From NCBI RefSeq assembly GCF_050947875.1, contig NC_134568.1, positions 265,699,815 through 265,763,814 on the forward strand: a stretch of DNA of 64,000 nt, written 5' to 3'. This DNA is from Dermacentor variabilis (Eukaryota > Arthropoda > Arachnida > Ixodida > Ixodidae). This document shows, piece by piece, positions 32,605 to 44,939 of the stretch (position 1 is its first letter; each line of letters starts with the position of its first letter). Both the position numbers and the translations under genes were made by a program. The notes beneath the pieces were generated by a model, which saw only the letters and a program-made list of their open reading frames with translations, made no database searches and was not told the DNA's origin.

Positions 32605-34336
32605 TTGTTTATTTATTTATTATACCCTCAAGGTACGGTTGTACATTGCAGAGGGGAGGGGCAAGGTAGATACAGAGGCAAATTACACAATAGTTTATTA
32701 CAGAAAGAAAAATTAGAAAGAAAAATTATAAGTACAAAGAAGCAAAAGCTTTCAAAGAAAGCGTCAAAGCTAAATACGTGGAAGTCAATAATTAATAAAA
32801 AGAACAAGGAAAAATAAGTAAGGAAGGCAACAACATGGCAAAAACATCGCAAAACATGGTACACAAAATAATAAAAATGGTAAATAGAAACTTGTAAGCT
32901 TGGCAAGAATACATGGCGTAACAAAAAAGAAAAAGAAACATAACATATAAAAATACAAGCCATAACTTAAAATTACGTCATAAGAGCAGTTATTATGAAG
33001 AACAAGCAAACGCAACATTAATTTATAACATGAAACTTTGAAGTGTGGTTTTAAAATTATTGGTGTCAGTTATGCTTGTAAGTAATGCGGGTAAGTTATT
33101 CCAATCTTTGCTCATTTGGGGAAGAAATGAATATGAAAAGCCGACGGCGTTGCAGTGCGGAATGTTTACCTTTTGGCTGTGGTCAATGCTAGATGAAATG
33201 TATGGTGGCGGTAGAACAAAGATAGAAGGTAAATATGCGTTGTGGTAGTAGATTTTGTGGAAAAGACATAAGCGGAGCTTATGTATTTTCTTATGTCTTT
33301 TCTTATGTCTTTTATGAGCTTTCTTTTATGTTTTTTGTGTAGGAGAGCTTTCATGTTAGTGACACTCGCAGTTCTTTAGTAGTTGGTGATAATGAAGCGG
33401 GCTGAGCGATTCTGTATTCTTTCTAGAGACTGTATGAGGGTGTCATGACCGGGGTCCCATACTGATGATGCGTACTCTAGCTGTGGACGAATGTAAGTTG
33501 TGTACAATAAGAGTTTTAACGATGATGGTGCTAGAGAAAATTTCCGACGAAAGTATGCCAGTGTACGAGAGGCCTTAGAGGTTATGTGATGAACATGAGT
33601 TTTCCAGGATAAACTGCTGGCAATGTGAACCACCAAGTATCGATATGACGTTACACATTCTAGTGGGGTGTTATTTAGCGTATAGGTGGGGCAGATGACG
33701 TTAGTACAAGAAATGCTCATAGTCTTACACTTTCTATTGTTTAATTCCATGCGCCACGTACGACACCACTCATTTATGTTCTTGAGATCCTCCTGAATTA
33801 CTAGAATATCTGAGGAATTGGTTATCTTACGATACAAGAAGCAGTCATCCACAAATAGACAAATGGTCGAGGAAACGTGAGCGTGCAAGTCATCATTATA
33901 AATTAGAAATAAGAAAGGACCGAGAAAGGACCCTTGCGGGACACCGGAGTCAACTGGAGCTAAAGGTGAGCTAGCGTAATTAGTGGTTACAAATTGAACA
34001 CGTGATGTCAGAAACGCGCGAATCCAATCAATTACGGAGGGGTCTATGTTTAGAACGCTTAATTTATGAAGAAGCAATGCATGGTTCACATTGTCAAACG
34101 CTTTAGAAAAGTCAAGAAATATACAGTCTGTTAAAAAACCAGAATCTAAATTGGCATGTAGGCCATTAGTGAAGAGGATAAGCTGAGTGTCACAGGAGAA
34201 GTTTTTACGGAATCCATGCTGCATAACTGTGGTGAAGTTGCTTTTTTGAAGAAAATTAACTAGATGCGTGTATATTATATGCTCCATAACTTTACATGGT
34301 ACAGATGTAAGTGAAATAGGTCTATAGTTCTGGACT
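32605..34336 (-). mobile_element. CR1/Jockey-like LINE, 5'-truncated
   Basis: The minus-strand element starts abruptly inside ORF2 near 34336 (NYRPISLTSVPCK) and ends with untranslated sequence and an ATAAATAAATAAA tail at about 32605-32625. ORF2 ends near 33027 with a DWNNLPALLTSI-type terminal segment. Confidence 0.88.
33028..34336 (-). pseudogene. LINE reverse transcriptase, truncated ORF2
   Basis: A 303-codon open stretch from 34287 to 33376 holds the RT core: FRKNFSCDTQLILF, CIFLDFSKAFDNVNHALLLH (catalytic D in FLDF), SGVPQGSFLGPFLFLIYNDD, LFVDDCFLYR (FVDD for YADD), and the thumb with YRYLVVHIASSLSWKTHV. It ends in RPQLEYASSVWDPG and IQNRSARFI. The frame then shifts near 33290-33376, around a duplicated TTATGTCTTTTC segment, and the C-terminus (NIPHCNAVGFSYSF then MSKDWNNLPALL) continues to about 33027. 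The endonuclease and N-terminal RT are missing. Catalytic aspartates look intact but the protein cannot be complete. Confidence 0.88.
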
Positions 34337-34805
34337 TAGACAATTTTCACTTGCCTAGTCGCTCACAAATGGCAAGCCTCGAGAACCATAATCATCATAA
34401 ATTTGATATATTACTACGGCAAACTCAAAGCACCCGCAACTGTGAAACTCCTGAAAGATGTTTATCCTATATGAAGACACACTTTATTTTTTATACCGAG
34501 TCACATCTCGATATGCACCAAATTTCCGAAAGGACCTACTGTTGAGCGCGCCATCGAACTTCAAAGTACAATTAACAGAACATCGGTTGTTTATTCACCA
34601 GGCGCCTAATTACCCATACACTTTTACCTTTGACCCCACATAATCCTTCTGTACCCTACGTACTCCCCAAATTTAATTTTTCTAGCTCCTAATGGTTCCA
34701 TGAGTGAACTTCAGTTGGCATTTTCAGCGGACATCCATCTCATCTAGTGGTACTAACAGCTTTACTGCAAAATAAGTTATAACATTTAATTTCAGACCTC
34801 TAGCC
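34337..34805. other. No recognised gene or repeat
   Basis: AT-rich unassigned sequence between the LINE and the MITE. Confidence 0.3.
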
Positions 34806-35330
34806 TTTAAAGGGACACTAAAGCGAAACAATAAATCAGTTTAGACTAATGGAGCATTGCTTTAGAACCCTGCAGGCAGTCATTTAAAAAAATAGTTTGA
34901 TTATTAGATGAGAAAATGAAGGTCCAAGTATCAGTATTTGAATTTCGCGCCGAAACCCCAGCGCCCGTACGTCAGCGTGACGTCAGGGATCCCAAAGTAT
35001 GTTTTCACATTTGGGCCGCGTTGGCTCAATAAAGGTTCCCGAAACTTGCCATGTTTAATATTTGGTTCTTTTAGAACACAATGTAGTCAATCTGTACCAC
35101 TATATATAGTTAGAAGATGCCTAGAAGATGCCTAGAAGATGCCATCAAAATCCAAGACGTCACAACCCCCAGCTGCGGGAAATGAAGTAGGCGTCGCCGC
35201 CCGTATTTCGTTTTTGTGCTTTTTCTGGCTTACGAAACGTCTTATCGTTGTAAGAGTGGTGTTTTTGGTGTTGTACAAAGATAATTTACTGATGCAGAAG
35301 AAATCATCTTTCACTTTAGTGTCCCTTTAA
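34806..35330. mobile_element. MITE with TTAAAGGGACACTAAAG termini
   Basis: The left end TTAAAGGGACACTAAAG at 34807-34823 is a perfect inverted match of CTTTAGTGTCCCTTTAA at 35314-35330. TTAA at both outer ends fits a TTAA target duplication, as used by piggyBac-like transposases, though this is inference. Inside are a tripled CTAGAAGATGC motif (35115-35140) and no transposase. Confidence 0.85.
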
Positions 35331-38278
35331 CTTCCACAATAACCATTGACATGCCTTGCAAACTTTCCGAATTCCATTTCACTAGGTTCAATGCTTCTAA
35401 AAAATATCTTTACAAACACATTTTACTATAGTATCTTGCCGTGAAAATCCAACTGGAATTGCTCTGCTAAATTCCAGTAAAATGAAGTGGGTGATAAATG
35501 GGTAGAGAAACGAAGACTCAGTCCGTTCCACAAGTTAAATGCAAATGAATATCGTGCCCCTGTATTTTGCAAGAGGGAGAACTCGCCCAGGAACGATTGC
35601 ATACGAAATTATATGTGTCATTGACCTATCTTGTTAACAGTAAAATAAGAAAATTTTCTACTGGTGACCGTGTTGAATCCGTCGCTGGGAGAAAAGAAAG
35701 AAAAGGAAAGCGTTTTCAGATAGCTGTGGTCATTAGAGAGCAAGAAAGTAACAGAGAGAACGGCTTATTTCAGAGGTAGTTGGACTGCATGATTGAAACT
35801 TCATGGCTACCGAGAGACTGGCAAGAGTAGGGCCGAACGAAAGATTGCGAACTTCGAGAGTTACATGCATGCCAATATACAAGCGAAACAATGAGTCTTT
35901 AATCGTCGGCTATGCACTCTCAACTCTTCGCTCAAAGTTCGACTACCACGAGGCCTCTCTCATTGCAACGGTGCATTGCCATGTTGCTCATGGCAGGAGT
36001 AGCGTTCAGAAGAGCTCATTCGCTCGCCACAGGAATGAGCGACACTTTCGCTAGAAAGGTGTGGCTAGGTGTGATCTGTGAGGCACCTTCTCTGCGTTCG
36101 TTACCCCAACGACTATACCGTTAGCTTTTGCTACGGACTACGTTAAAGCAATCGAGAGTATCTTCAGTAACAGCGATCCTGGCTAAGAGGGCGCTGTTGC
36201 GCTTCAGGAAGACCAGGAAAACGCAGTCGCCGTTTATAGTACGCCGTGCCACATTAAACGCGAATCGTACGTGAAATGTCCGTCACATCTTATTTTCACT
36301 CCTTTAATTCCTTGCCCCGATGTGCGACAGCAAAAGCAGACATGCGTCCGGTTGTCCTCTCTCCCCGTCTCTCCAAGATGAACGCCACTAGAACTGTTCC
36401 GATAACGGAAACATTTGTAGAAGTATTCACGGTGACAAACAAAACTAGCGCTTACAACGGACAGAAGGGAGTGCACGACACAAGGGCTGCGACATCAGCG
36501 CGCGCTCCTTTCTTTGTCCTTCGCCTTAACGCTGAGTTTTATATCTCACCATAACCTTGTAAGTCTAATCAAACTAGCTAAATTTGCAGTCTTAATTTAT
36601 AAACGTATGTTTGCGTGAACACGGAATGTGCGGAATGTTAGGGAGTGGCGCGAATTTGGCGTTTCCTCAAACACATGTGCTTTAAATACACATTTTCACT
36701 TAAGTTTAAAAGAAATGCTTCGACAAAACAATCGGCACACATGGCTGCTTAATGTCCAGAAAATGGAATTTTCTTACTGTCGTCAAATTGCGCTCATTAC
36801 ATTTTGAACGCGGGGGGCGTCAAACGGCATTTTGAGTGTTCTGTCGAAAAAGCGCACCTACTTGTAGGGCGCGTTTGGATCAGCACGCCGTTTCATTTCT
36901 GCTAATATCGTTTGTGAAGTATTTGTTCTCAAAACCGTCTTCTTTATCAAATTACTCTAGAACAAAAGGTTTAAAAGTGACTACATAGTAAAAGAAAATC
37001 GCAGCATTAATTTCAGTGAAGTAGTCGCCACAGGTTTCAGCCGTGATAAGGCGGTGACAGACAAATATTGCGACAAACTGCCTCCGCGGGAAAGCGCGCA
37101 GTGCCCTAATCTACGTTCATTGTTTTAAACCCGTGGAGATTGCTAGTTATTTACTACAATCTATCGCGCTAGTTGTGCAAGGTGACCCCAGCGCGCATCT
37201 CCCCTGGCGTCCGTTTGTAAAGTAATTGCTCCACGCCTACGTATACGGTAAACAGCCCGGCCTATCAAAACATCGCCGCGACACTCAAAGTCACGAGCCG
37301 CGGGCGCCCGAACCGGGGAACAACACGATGTTCTCCGCCAGAGTAAACAGGGCCCTAGTGGCGAAGCTATCTTGCGCGAGCCGTGATAGCCGTCCGAGTA
37401 ACACCGAGACCCTGAAATGGCTACTTTTCATAAACAAGGGGTCTACGACCCCGAGATAAATAGGCCTCTTGTGCGCGCCGGATGGCCGAAGGAAACACGT
37501 GCCACGAAAAAAAACAGGACTCCACCCTATCCTGGGGAAAGTCGAGCGCCAAAGAGGCCGCAGCTGTACACCGGCGAAGGGACGTCAAGGCCTCTTCGAC
37601 ATGGGCCGATCAGGAACGCGGTACAATGTCGCACATCTTCTACGTAGCGCTGGCTGCTGCGACTAAAGGACAGGGAAATGTGGGCCGACCCCGAAGGCAG
37701 TGCATTCTAACAGGCAGTCTTAAAGCCTTAGCTGTCGCGAGGAAAGAATGCGAGAAACTGGCACGTGACGCACTCGCCAAACGTCTTTCGGCGTTCCGAT
37801 CAATACAAGCACATGCAGTTCCTCTAACTGACAGGCAGCTACAACACACTTGAGGAACTCACCTCTGCGCACAAACGCCGGCAATAAGTACGGCTCTTCT
37901 TGGCCGCAGCGGGCAGATTCATAGTGAGTTCCTTAGGCGTTTACCCAACAAACAAACAACCCCCAGAACTTAAAATACTTCCACACACCACTTCTGCCTT
38001 ACTCACCATAGCGCCCATTGCCAGACACGTGGATTCATCATGTCACGTAAACGTAAACAGGCGGGAACAGAGGAGTATATACTACCAAAATAAATTTAAA
38101 AAAAACGCATACCGTGCCCACCTGCGTACCGATGCAAGGGTCTACAACAAGACAACAGCCATAGCTGTAACGAACGCTGCCGGCCACCCATGCACCGGGT
38201 GTATTTTCAATGCGTACGCATTCCTTGGGGTCTACCCCAGCAAAATTTGTCCGACTCGTGACGCCTTATATCTGAAAA
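35331..38278. other. About 2.9 kb with no recognised gene or repeat
   Basis: Only short frames. The longest, a 123-codon frame at 37482-37853, lacks any domain I know. This is the longest stretch of the window in which I recognise nothing, so a host exon or unknown repeat could lie here unseen. Confidence 0.35.
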
Positions 38279-38298
38279 ATAAATACTTGATTGGTAAA

Positions 38299-38537
38299 GT
38301 TAACACATGGAATCGCTATATTAATGTAATAGTAGATGACTGGTAGCGTTAAAAAAATATATATATAAAGTACTGGCTACGTCGCCGCGTCGAAGTCGTA
38401 ACAAAAAAGAAAAATAAAGAAGTTAACACATGCAATCGTTATAATAGTGTAGCAATATATAATCCGTAGTGCTAGAAAAAAGAAAACTGGTGGCGTAGCC
38501 GTCGCCGGGTCAAGGTCTCAACGAAAAAAGGAAAATG
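38299..38537. repeat. Diverged tandem repeat, period about 123 bp
   Basis: GTTAACACATGNAATCGNTAT starts at 38299 and at 38422, each followed by a GTAG/TAGTAG block, an A-rich spacer and GGCTACGTCGCCG or GGCGTAGCCGTCGCCG. A displaced third copy of the first part lies at 39057-39135. Confidence 0.7.
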
Positions 38538-39056
38538 AAAAAAATTGCCGCCATTCAACCCTGTGAAAGTGGATATACAGCGAAGCTAGCCGACGTTAGA
38601 CAGGTACCACAACCTCAAGTGACGCTAGCCGACGCTACACAAGCACCACCACCGCAAGCGACGTACGCCACGCGCGCAGGCACCTGTGCGGAAGTGCAGC
38701 GTACATCCTCATTCTTCTGGATCGTCCGCCAAGCGCAAGTGCCTTATTGAACTAAATGTTCAAAAGTAAACTGCGTCAGCAAATGCGTAAAGTACAATTT
38801 GCGCACAGCCTACAGACAGGATAGCATCGGATCGTAATTCGAATATACGAGAAAACATCATTCTCTTACGCGGAAACTCAAACATAAACCCCTTTTCCTG
38901 CTGCCATTTTTTTTTGGGTGAGCACGCCATGAAAAAATCCCGACCAACCAGAGGCTAACAGCTTCATGTAAAAAAAAAAAAAAGCTGTGGTGTGGCAAGA
39001 AAAAAAAAAACGGTTGTGGCGGCGTTTCGGCTCATTTGGTACCATCTATCCGCAAA
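38538..39056. other. No recognised gene
   Basis: Contains poly(A) and poly(T) runs near 38907-39012 and a diverged internal repeat (GACGCTAGCCGACGCTACAC near 38620). No domain. Confidence 0.3.
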
Positions 39057-39283
39057 ATAAATGCATAATCGGTCAAGTTAACACATGTAATCGTTATAGT
39101 AGTGTAATAGTAGATGATTGGTAGCAGTTGGTAAGCATACATAAGGTAGCCAAATAAGTAAGCAAAATCGAAGTAGCAGCCTGAGCCAAAGAATGGTTAC
39201 GCATCAATAGACGATTCTTAGAATTTCTGTAGCATTTTTTTAGATCATGCATAATCTTTAATGCATAATTTTTTAATATCGCC

Positions 39284-39837
39284 TGTGGCAGATAGCATAA
39301 TTCTAGTTAACGAGCTAAATTACTCAAATAGGCGCAAACTACTTGCACGAGAAACCTAAATGCATAGTCGACTAATTGAAAATCACAAATTAATATTTTA
39401 ATTAATTACTTTACGGCACACATTGCAATTTACGGATTCTAGCCGTTCTCAAAGCGTATCCACTTGGAACTACCCTTCAGGACAACACCAGTTTCGACAT
39501 ATTCAGTTCCAAAGTTCGTGGCAAGATACATGGGCGTATCAGTTACATGTGTACTTCAATGCCGAAAACTACGGCTTGTTAAAAAAGTAGGAACAATAGT
39601 GCATTTTTGCCGGAAGTTTCACGGCGCATAAATTGAAATGCGTGCGGTCCTTAGAATTCGTTCCAAGTGGATACGCTTCGCAAACTCATCGGTTGAAACA
39701 TGTGCAATAAAGTAATTCATTAAAACGTTAATTAGAGGATTTTGTTAATTATTCTATTATACATTTTGGTTTCGCGTGCAAGTAATATCCGCCCCTTCGA
39801 GTAATCCAGCTCAAGGGCTATGATTACGAAACCTGCC
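39284..39837. mobile_element. Long-TIR non-autonomous DNA element
   Basis: An arm at 39284-39469 is the imperfect inverted counterpart of 39662-39837. Matching blocks include AAATTACTCAAA with GGATTACTCGAA, ACTTGCACGAGAAACC with ACTTGCACGCGAAACC, and the inner AAGCGTATCCACTTGGAAC shared exactly. The spacer of about 190 bp has no coding capacity. Outer limits may extend to about 39218 and 39888. Confidence 0.75.
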
Positions 39838-39889
39838 ATAGGTGATTTTCAATATTCTGTAGGGTTTAAAAAATAAATGCCTCGTATAA

Positions 39890-40320
39890 AGAACTTGCCT
39901 CTCCCATGGAACCCCACTGGGCTGAGGTAACAGCCGTAGTCAGGGCTGTGCAGCATCTACCAGCTACAGCTACAGCCATCACAATCTACACACACTCTGA
40001 ACGCGCTTGTAGCGGACTCCCCACCAATCAATTTACGAGAAACACTTTACGAGTACCATCAGAAAACCAAATGAAATTATTTGTGTACCTGAACACGCGG
40101 GACTATACGGAAATGAACGAGCTGAGCAGCTCGCCCTAGAAACTCGACTCCGGGTGCCGGATATTCCCGATCCAATACAGACGCCTGTTACAGCCCGCGC
40201 ATCTGATTTTAAGGTAGTATCAAGAGGGCAGACGATTGTTTCCAAATACGCACAACAGTGCAACACAGGGCACACCTATAACACAAGCACGAACCAACCT
40301 GCTACCCACACCTGCTGCTA
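39890..40320 (+). pseudogene. LINE RNase H remnant
   Basis: The frame shows AEVTAVVRAVQHLPATATAI and IYTHSERACSGL, the usual RNase H helix with E and a D-to-H change in the YTDSERAC-like motif. It is followed, after a frameshift, by GLYGNERAEQLALETRLRV near 40093-40149, the GN.RAE.LA block of the last catalytic region. The WVPGH histidine region is degraded. It begins directly at the right end of the long-TIR element. Confidence 0.65.
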
Positions 40321-40874
40321 GACAGAAACGTGTAAACGTACGGGAACCTCGCTGAAAGGGCTAGAGCACAATGCGAAAGTTTAGAATTACCACGACGGTC
40401 ATCTCTCTGTTAAAAGACAGGAGTGCGGCTGCGCACCCTTGCTTAAATATTGCGTGATTCGAGCGAGACACAAAGGTAATGTTCTCAGAGAAATAATGAA
40501 GCAGAAGCTACCAGAATCAGTGGCCAAATGTGTTATAAGCGCAGCATCTCTCGGTATACTAGATAAAGAGAAGGCCTTTTTGCAAGGAGTAATGCGGCGT
40601 CTCAAGCAGGAGTGGTGGGCGAATAAGCACATTTTATATATATATATGCGTGAATTTCCAGAGATTAAACTGTCGAAGTTAGCGCACCGTGCTCTACGTC
40701 TTCCTTATGCCCTTGTCTGCTTACGCTAAAGTTCTTGCCAAATGCGTTTACCAACATGCCCAACGCACAGCCGTTCTCTCCGCCAAAGCTCGGGAATCGG
40801 GAGGTTCACTGCATTGTTCCAACACGCACACATGGCTACACGTGCCTAGGCTGTGAAAGAAAAAGTTCTGAACA
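40321..40874. other. Unassigned sequence with one moderately long frame
   Basis: A frame at 40439-40729 (TTG start, about 96 codons; RARHKGNVLREIMKQKLPES and KEKAFLQGVMRRLKQEWW) looks more protein-like in composition than chance frames, but I do not recognise it. Confidence 0.3.
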
Positions 40875-41168
40875 GTATGTATGTATGTATGTATGTATGT
40901 ATGTATGTATGTATGTATGTATGTATGTATGTATGTATGTATGTATGTATGTATGTATGTATGTATGTATGTATGTATGTATGTATGTATGTATGTATGT
41001 ATGTATGTATGTATGTATGTATGTATGTATGTATGTATGTATGTATGTATGTATGTATGTATGTATGTATGTATGTATGTATGTATGTATGTATGTATGT
41101 ATGTATGTATGTATGTATGTATGTATGTATGTATGTATGTATGTATGTATGTATGTATGTATGTATGT
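40875..41168. repeat. (ATGT)n microsatellite, 294 bp
   Basis: About 73 uninterrupted 4-bp units. All the long MYVC or HTYI repeat frames over it are artefacts of a 12-bp coding period. Confidence 0.99.
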
Positions 41169-41199
41169 CAGAGATAGGGCCGTGCGATAATCTCCACGT

Positions 41200-42130
41200 T
41201 TTCACGGACAATCGTGCCAAACTACGCTTTTACTTTGGAGCAGCCGCGGGCCCCTTCTCAACCCCGCCACCGGCAGCGGCGCTTCTTAATCGCTCTCTTC
41301 GGCTCCATTAAACCGACCCCGTCGGCGACATGCTGCAGCCGCCTTCGAGAGGCGCGAGAACGCTCCCCGAAGAAAGAGGAGCGCTCCCCGGCGGCAGCGA
41401 ACGGGCATCGTTCTTCCTGGCCCTGCAGACACGGGCCGGGGTGCTGCCCGTGCCATGTACTGCAAACACTCGCAGCCCCGCCGAGAGTTTTCCCCGCGCT
41501 TAATCTTTCTGGCGGAAGCACGAGGACAGCATGTTGGTGAGATCAACGCGCCGCGAGACACGCTCAAGCGCGCAAACAGCGAGCAGCAACAAGGGCCAAG
41601 CAGAGCGAGGGCGCCAAGGGAAGCAGCACCGCGGCGGCGCAGGCACGCTGCAAAGGCGGCACCGGCGGCTGCGTACTACTGCGTCACCTGTCAGAGCTGC
41701 AGGGCTAGTAGCCGGGCGGACAGCGCAGTCAGTGAGTCAGTCAGTCAGTCAGTCGGGAAAAGCGTGCGGCGAGCTTGTAGCCCGGTGTCAGCGCCGCGCG
41801 ACCTCGCGTAGCCAATATTTGCTCCGGTGATGGATGAGTGCGCGGGCGGAGCAGCAGCGTGCACCCGAAATAGAGGTCCGTCATGTGCGGGACTCTTGCC
41901 GGGAAGAAGACGCGGCGACCCCCGGCCGAGGGTCGCTTCGGCGCCGCAACGTGCCCGCCCGCGGCTCGAAAGGCATTGTTGCACCGATAGCGAGAATTGG
42001 GCGGTTGCAACCGCATCGATGCGCTCTTACCATTTAATGGCGCCTCTATGCCACAGGAGTTCCGTCGTGCGGCTCTTCCGGCTCCCCGCCGGACACAGTG
42101 ACCACGGTAAACGTCTCTCGGCAGCATTTA
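41200..42130. other. GC-rich, CpG-dense segment
   Basis: Strong GC and CpG enrichment relative to its surroundings, with overlapping open frames on both strands and a small (CAGT)n run near 41728-41752. It may be a promoter-associated island or a GC-rich repeat. No conserved protein is seen. Confidence 0.4.
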
Positions 42131-42879
42131 GGCGGAATTTCAATCACCAGCGACAGTGGCGACAATAAAAGCGGAAAACCGGCAACAAATGCAACAGGCG
42201 AACACAACTTTACGACGGCGCAATACGAAAATATGTAAACTTTTGAGATTTCATCGCACTACCAAGAAATTGATGACAAGAGAAAGAAAACGAAGCAAAG
42301 ACACAAAAGCAGACAAATTAATCAAAACAAGTTCCATTTTTGTCCCTTGTGTACTCGCCGGTGGGGGGCAACCACATTGTGCTGAAAAACGCATTTTGAT
42401 TATTGCCCTAGCATTTCACATAAAAGCACTATTTTATAGCAAAATCATGCGCAGTTTGTTTCGAGCACAAAAGTGAGTCAGCGTCAGTCGTCGCGGGAGA
42501 AAAAAAAATCCTAAACATAGGCAATGTGTAGCGTGTATCTTCTCTATCTTCTCTGGGGCACTTTTTTACAGTGTCACAAATTTTTGTTTTGATTTGATTT
42601 TATTGGGAACCACAAAATGGGACCATACTTCTCTCCTACCATAACATGAGTAGGAGGCAGGGCATTGTTTAATACGGGTATTAAAAACCAGGAACTACTA
42701 TCTTGCTTAGGCTTCTTATGAAAATTATCACGCAGTTGTTTATGTAAATTGTCGAGTTCAATGCTGGCGTTCAGATGCATGAGTGTAATGTGAATTTCAT
42801 GTAACCACTGCCCTCTATGCGGGCCCTCAGGCACTGTCAAGTGATCTGAGACCGCTTTTCGCCAGCGGGGTCTCCAAAG
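42131..42879. other. No recognised gene
   Basis: A 111-codon frame at 42574-42909 on the minus strand (GTG start; WRPRWRKAVSDHLTVPEG) is unassigned. Confidence 0.3.
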
Positions 42880-42949
42880 TTTGTGGCCGGAATAAAGACT
42901 TGGCTTCACTTGACTTTCGCAATTGTTTGCACCCTGTATTTTGTATTTT

Positions 42950-43033
42950 TTGTTTCACATCCATTGCCACAAAACTTCTCATACAACCGCTGCACTCAAC
43001 TGCCAGCTAATGGCATTTCTGTCATCAACATAA

Positions 43034-43088
<55 letters not shown>

Positions 43089-43089
43089 A
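42950..43089 (+). mobile_element. LINE 3' end with (TAAA)n tail
   Basis: CTGCCAGCTAATGGCATTTC followed by ATCAACATAATAAATAAATA resembles the end of the LINE at 14880-14967 (a short hairpin before a TAAA tail). The tail is about 57 bp. No RT is visible upstream. Confidence 0.5.
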
Positions 43090-43649
43090 CATTAGGCAAT
43101 ATTCTTAACAAAGCGCTTACACTTCTCTGAAGCACACGACACTGTAAAGTCACTAGAAGAAACTAAAATATTGGAGTGTGAACTCAGACTAACGAAAGTC
43201 TGCAAGCGAGCTTCTCCACGATGCAATGCGGCTACACTGTGCTGCCGTCACTCAAAGAAGCAAAGTACTGCTGCACTGCTAACTTTGATGTTATGAAACC
43301 GCCTACACTTTAAGGATTTCCGCAGAGCAAAAGCATGGTTTCGTACCAGCAGGCTCAGCGTGGCTTACGCGAGAAGTACCAAATGCTTTAAATTAATAGT
43401 GAATGGCGCCAATTTCATTTACGTTATTTTTCTCTGCTGCAAACTAATGAAACAACGAATAACTAATTCATTAACTTATGACTAATGAATGTTGTAATAG
43501 TATAATAGTGTCACGCGTCCATTTTTTTTTTGCTTTTGGACGGTAACTTTATCAGGTTATCACAGCTGTCAAGTTGCCACTCGGCGTGGACGCGCCTACT
43601 CCATTCGAAATTTCTTTAATTTTGTCGTCTATTTTAGGCGATATCGTTC
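43090..43649. other. No recognised gene or repeat
   Basis: Nothing recognised. Confidence 0.3.
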
Positions 43650-43915
43650 TGTCTAATCAGCTCGCGCGCGTGGCGCGAATAGTGTAGTAGATTCTCGAAT
43701 GTAATATGCGAGCATCAGAGATTACTCTGGAATGTGCAGTGATAAATGCATAAATAGCGGACAGACTGAACGACCGACGATTTTTCTCGCCGCTATCGTG
43801 CTTCGATCGTAGCTTGTCTTTGTGGGGCACAAGTTCGCCCAATAATATGTTAAGTTTTTAACTCCCACTTTTGGCAGTTTTAAATCTTCACCGTCGATAC
43901 AACGCGGCGGTATAC
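43650..43915 (+). repeat. Solo LTR, family shared with 44500 and 46095, copy 1
   Basis: Shares with the other two copies a TATA-like box (CATAAATA near 43749), a CGCCGCTATCGTGCTTCGAT block, GCACAAGTTCGCCCAATAAT (U-rich poly(A) signal region near 43830) and a CTTCACCGTC end. No internal retroviral sequence follows on either side, so it is read as a solo LTR or a fragment. Confidence 0.7.
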
Positions 43916-44499
43916 AGTATACTTAACGTGTTTTTTTTTGTGATAATATTTTGATGAAAATACACGGAAAGTTATCATTCACCTACTGGATATCAAGGTC
44001 GTTATAGTGTAATGATCCATATCGCTCATTTCTATTCCTTTCCTATTATCAACAACTCACGACCGTCCAATCCTGGTGATATCGCAGGCTTAGCGCCACT
44101 CGGACAATTTACGAAACTCGGGAAGGAAAAGAATTGGGACGCACTCATTGCAATATTCCGGCCCATGCAGTAAATTATTTCTTTGCGCAACAAGGGCATC
44201 TTGTCTCTGGTACATACTTGCGAGGAAAGTGCACTTACGTTGAAAAAGGAAACAGTATGAAATGACCGTCCTGACTGGGCCATAGGACCTACAGTACTAC
44301 GTCCTGATAGTACCTAAATAAGTAAACCCCACGATTTTCCAAGAGTGCACTGATATTGCTGCCTCGATGGAGGTGTGATATTGATACGTGTACTTGCTTA
44401 TCTTTCTCGTGTGACCGTGTTTCACCGTCTAACAACTGTTATCGCCATTTATCGGAAGTATTTTGAATGTTATCGTTCGTTCTATCCGCTGTGTGTTGT

Positions 44500-44790
44500 C
44501 ACCGAACATTGCGTAATCTGATTGCATGCCTGCACGACGCGAATTGTGTGGAACTTTATGGAAGACACGCGGTCACTAGCGATTATTCTGGAACCTCCAT
44601 GACTGAGGTATAAAAGGCGACGTGCAGATCAGGTTTGGACGACCGCTGACTGTGTTCGCCGCTATCGTTGTGCTTTGAGTATAACTTGCTTTTGTGGGCA
44701 CAGGTTCGCCCAATAAAAAGTGTTTCGTCGTTCACAGTTTTGCGACAGTTTTCTTCATCTTCACTACAACGTAACAACATACTGATTGCA
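44500..44790 (+). repeat. Solo LTR, copy 2
   Basis: The clearest copy: TGATTGCATGCCTGCACGAC start region, GAATTGTGTGGAACTTTATG, TATAAAAG at 44609-44616, TTCGCCGCTATCGTTGTGCT, GGCACAGGTTCGCCCAATAA (AATAAA at 44712-44717) and CTTCACTACAACGTAACAAC at the end. Promoter and poly(A) signals are spaced as in an LTR. Confidence 0.78.
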
Positions 44791-44939
44791 GTGATATAAC
44801 TGACGCTCATAATTTATGGCGGCTTAGGGAAATATTAAAAAACACGATCAACTCGTGCAAGTACACGACCGTTTCCAACTAGTAAGCACGAGCACCACGT
44901 TGGTAGCGCGATTAAAAAGTGCATTCTCCATTCCTGCTC

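Noticed and set aside
40735..41311. Long MYVC/HTYI repeat frames
   Set aside because: Translations of the (ATGT)n microsatellite.
42574..42909. 111-codon minus-strand frame
   Set aside because: GTG start and no recognisable domain; kept only as unassigned.
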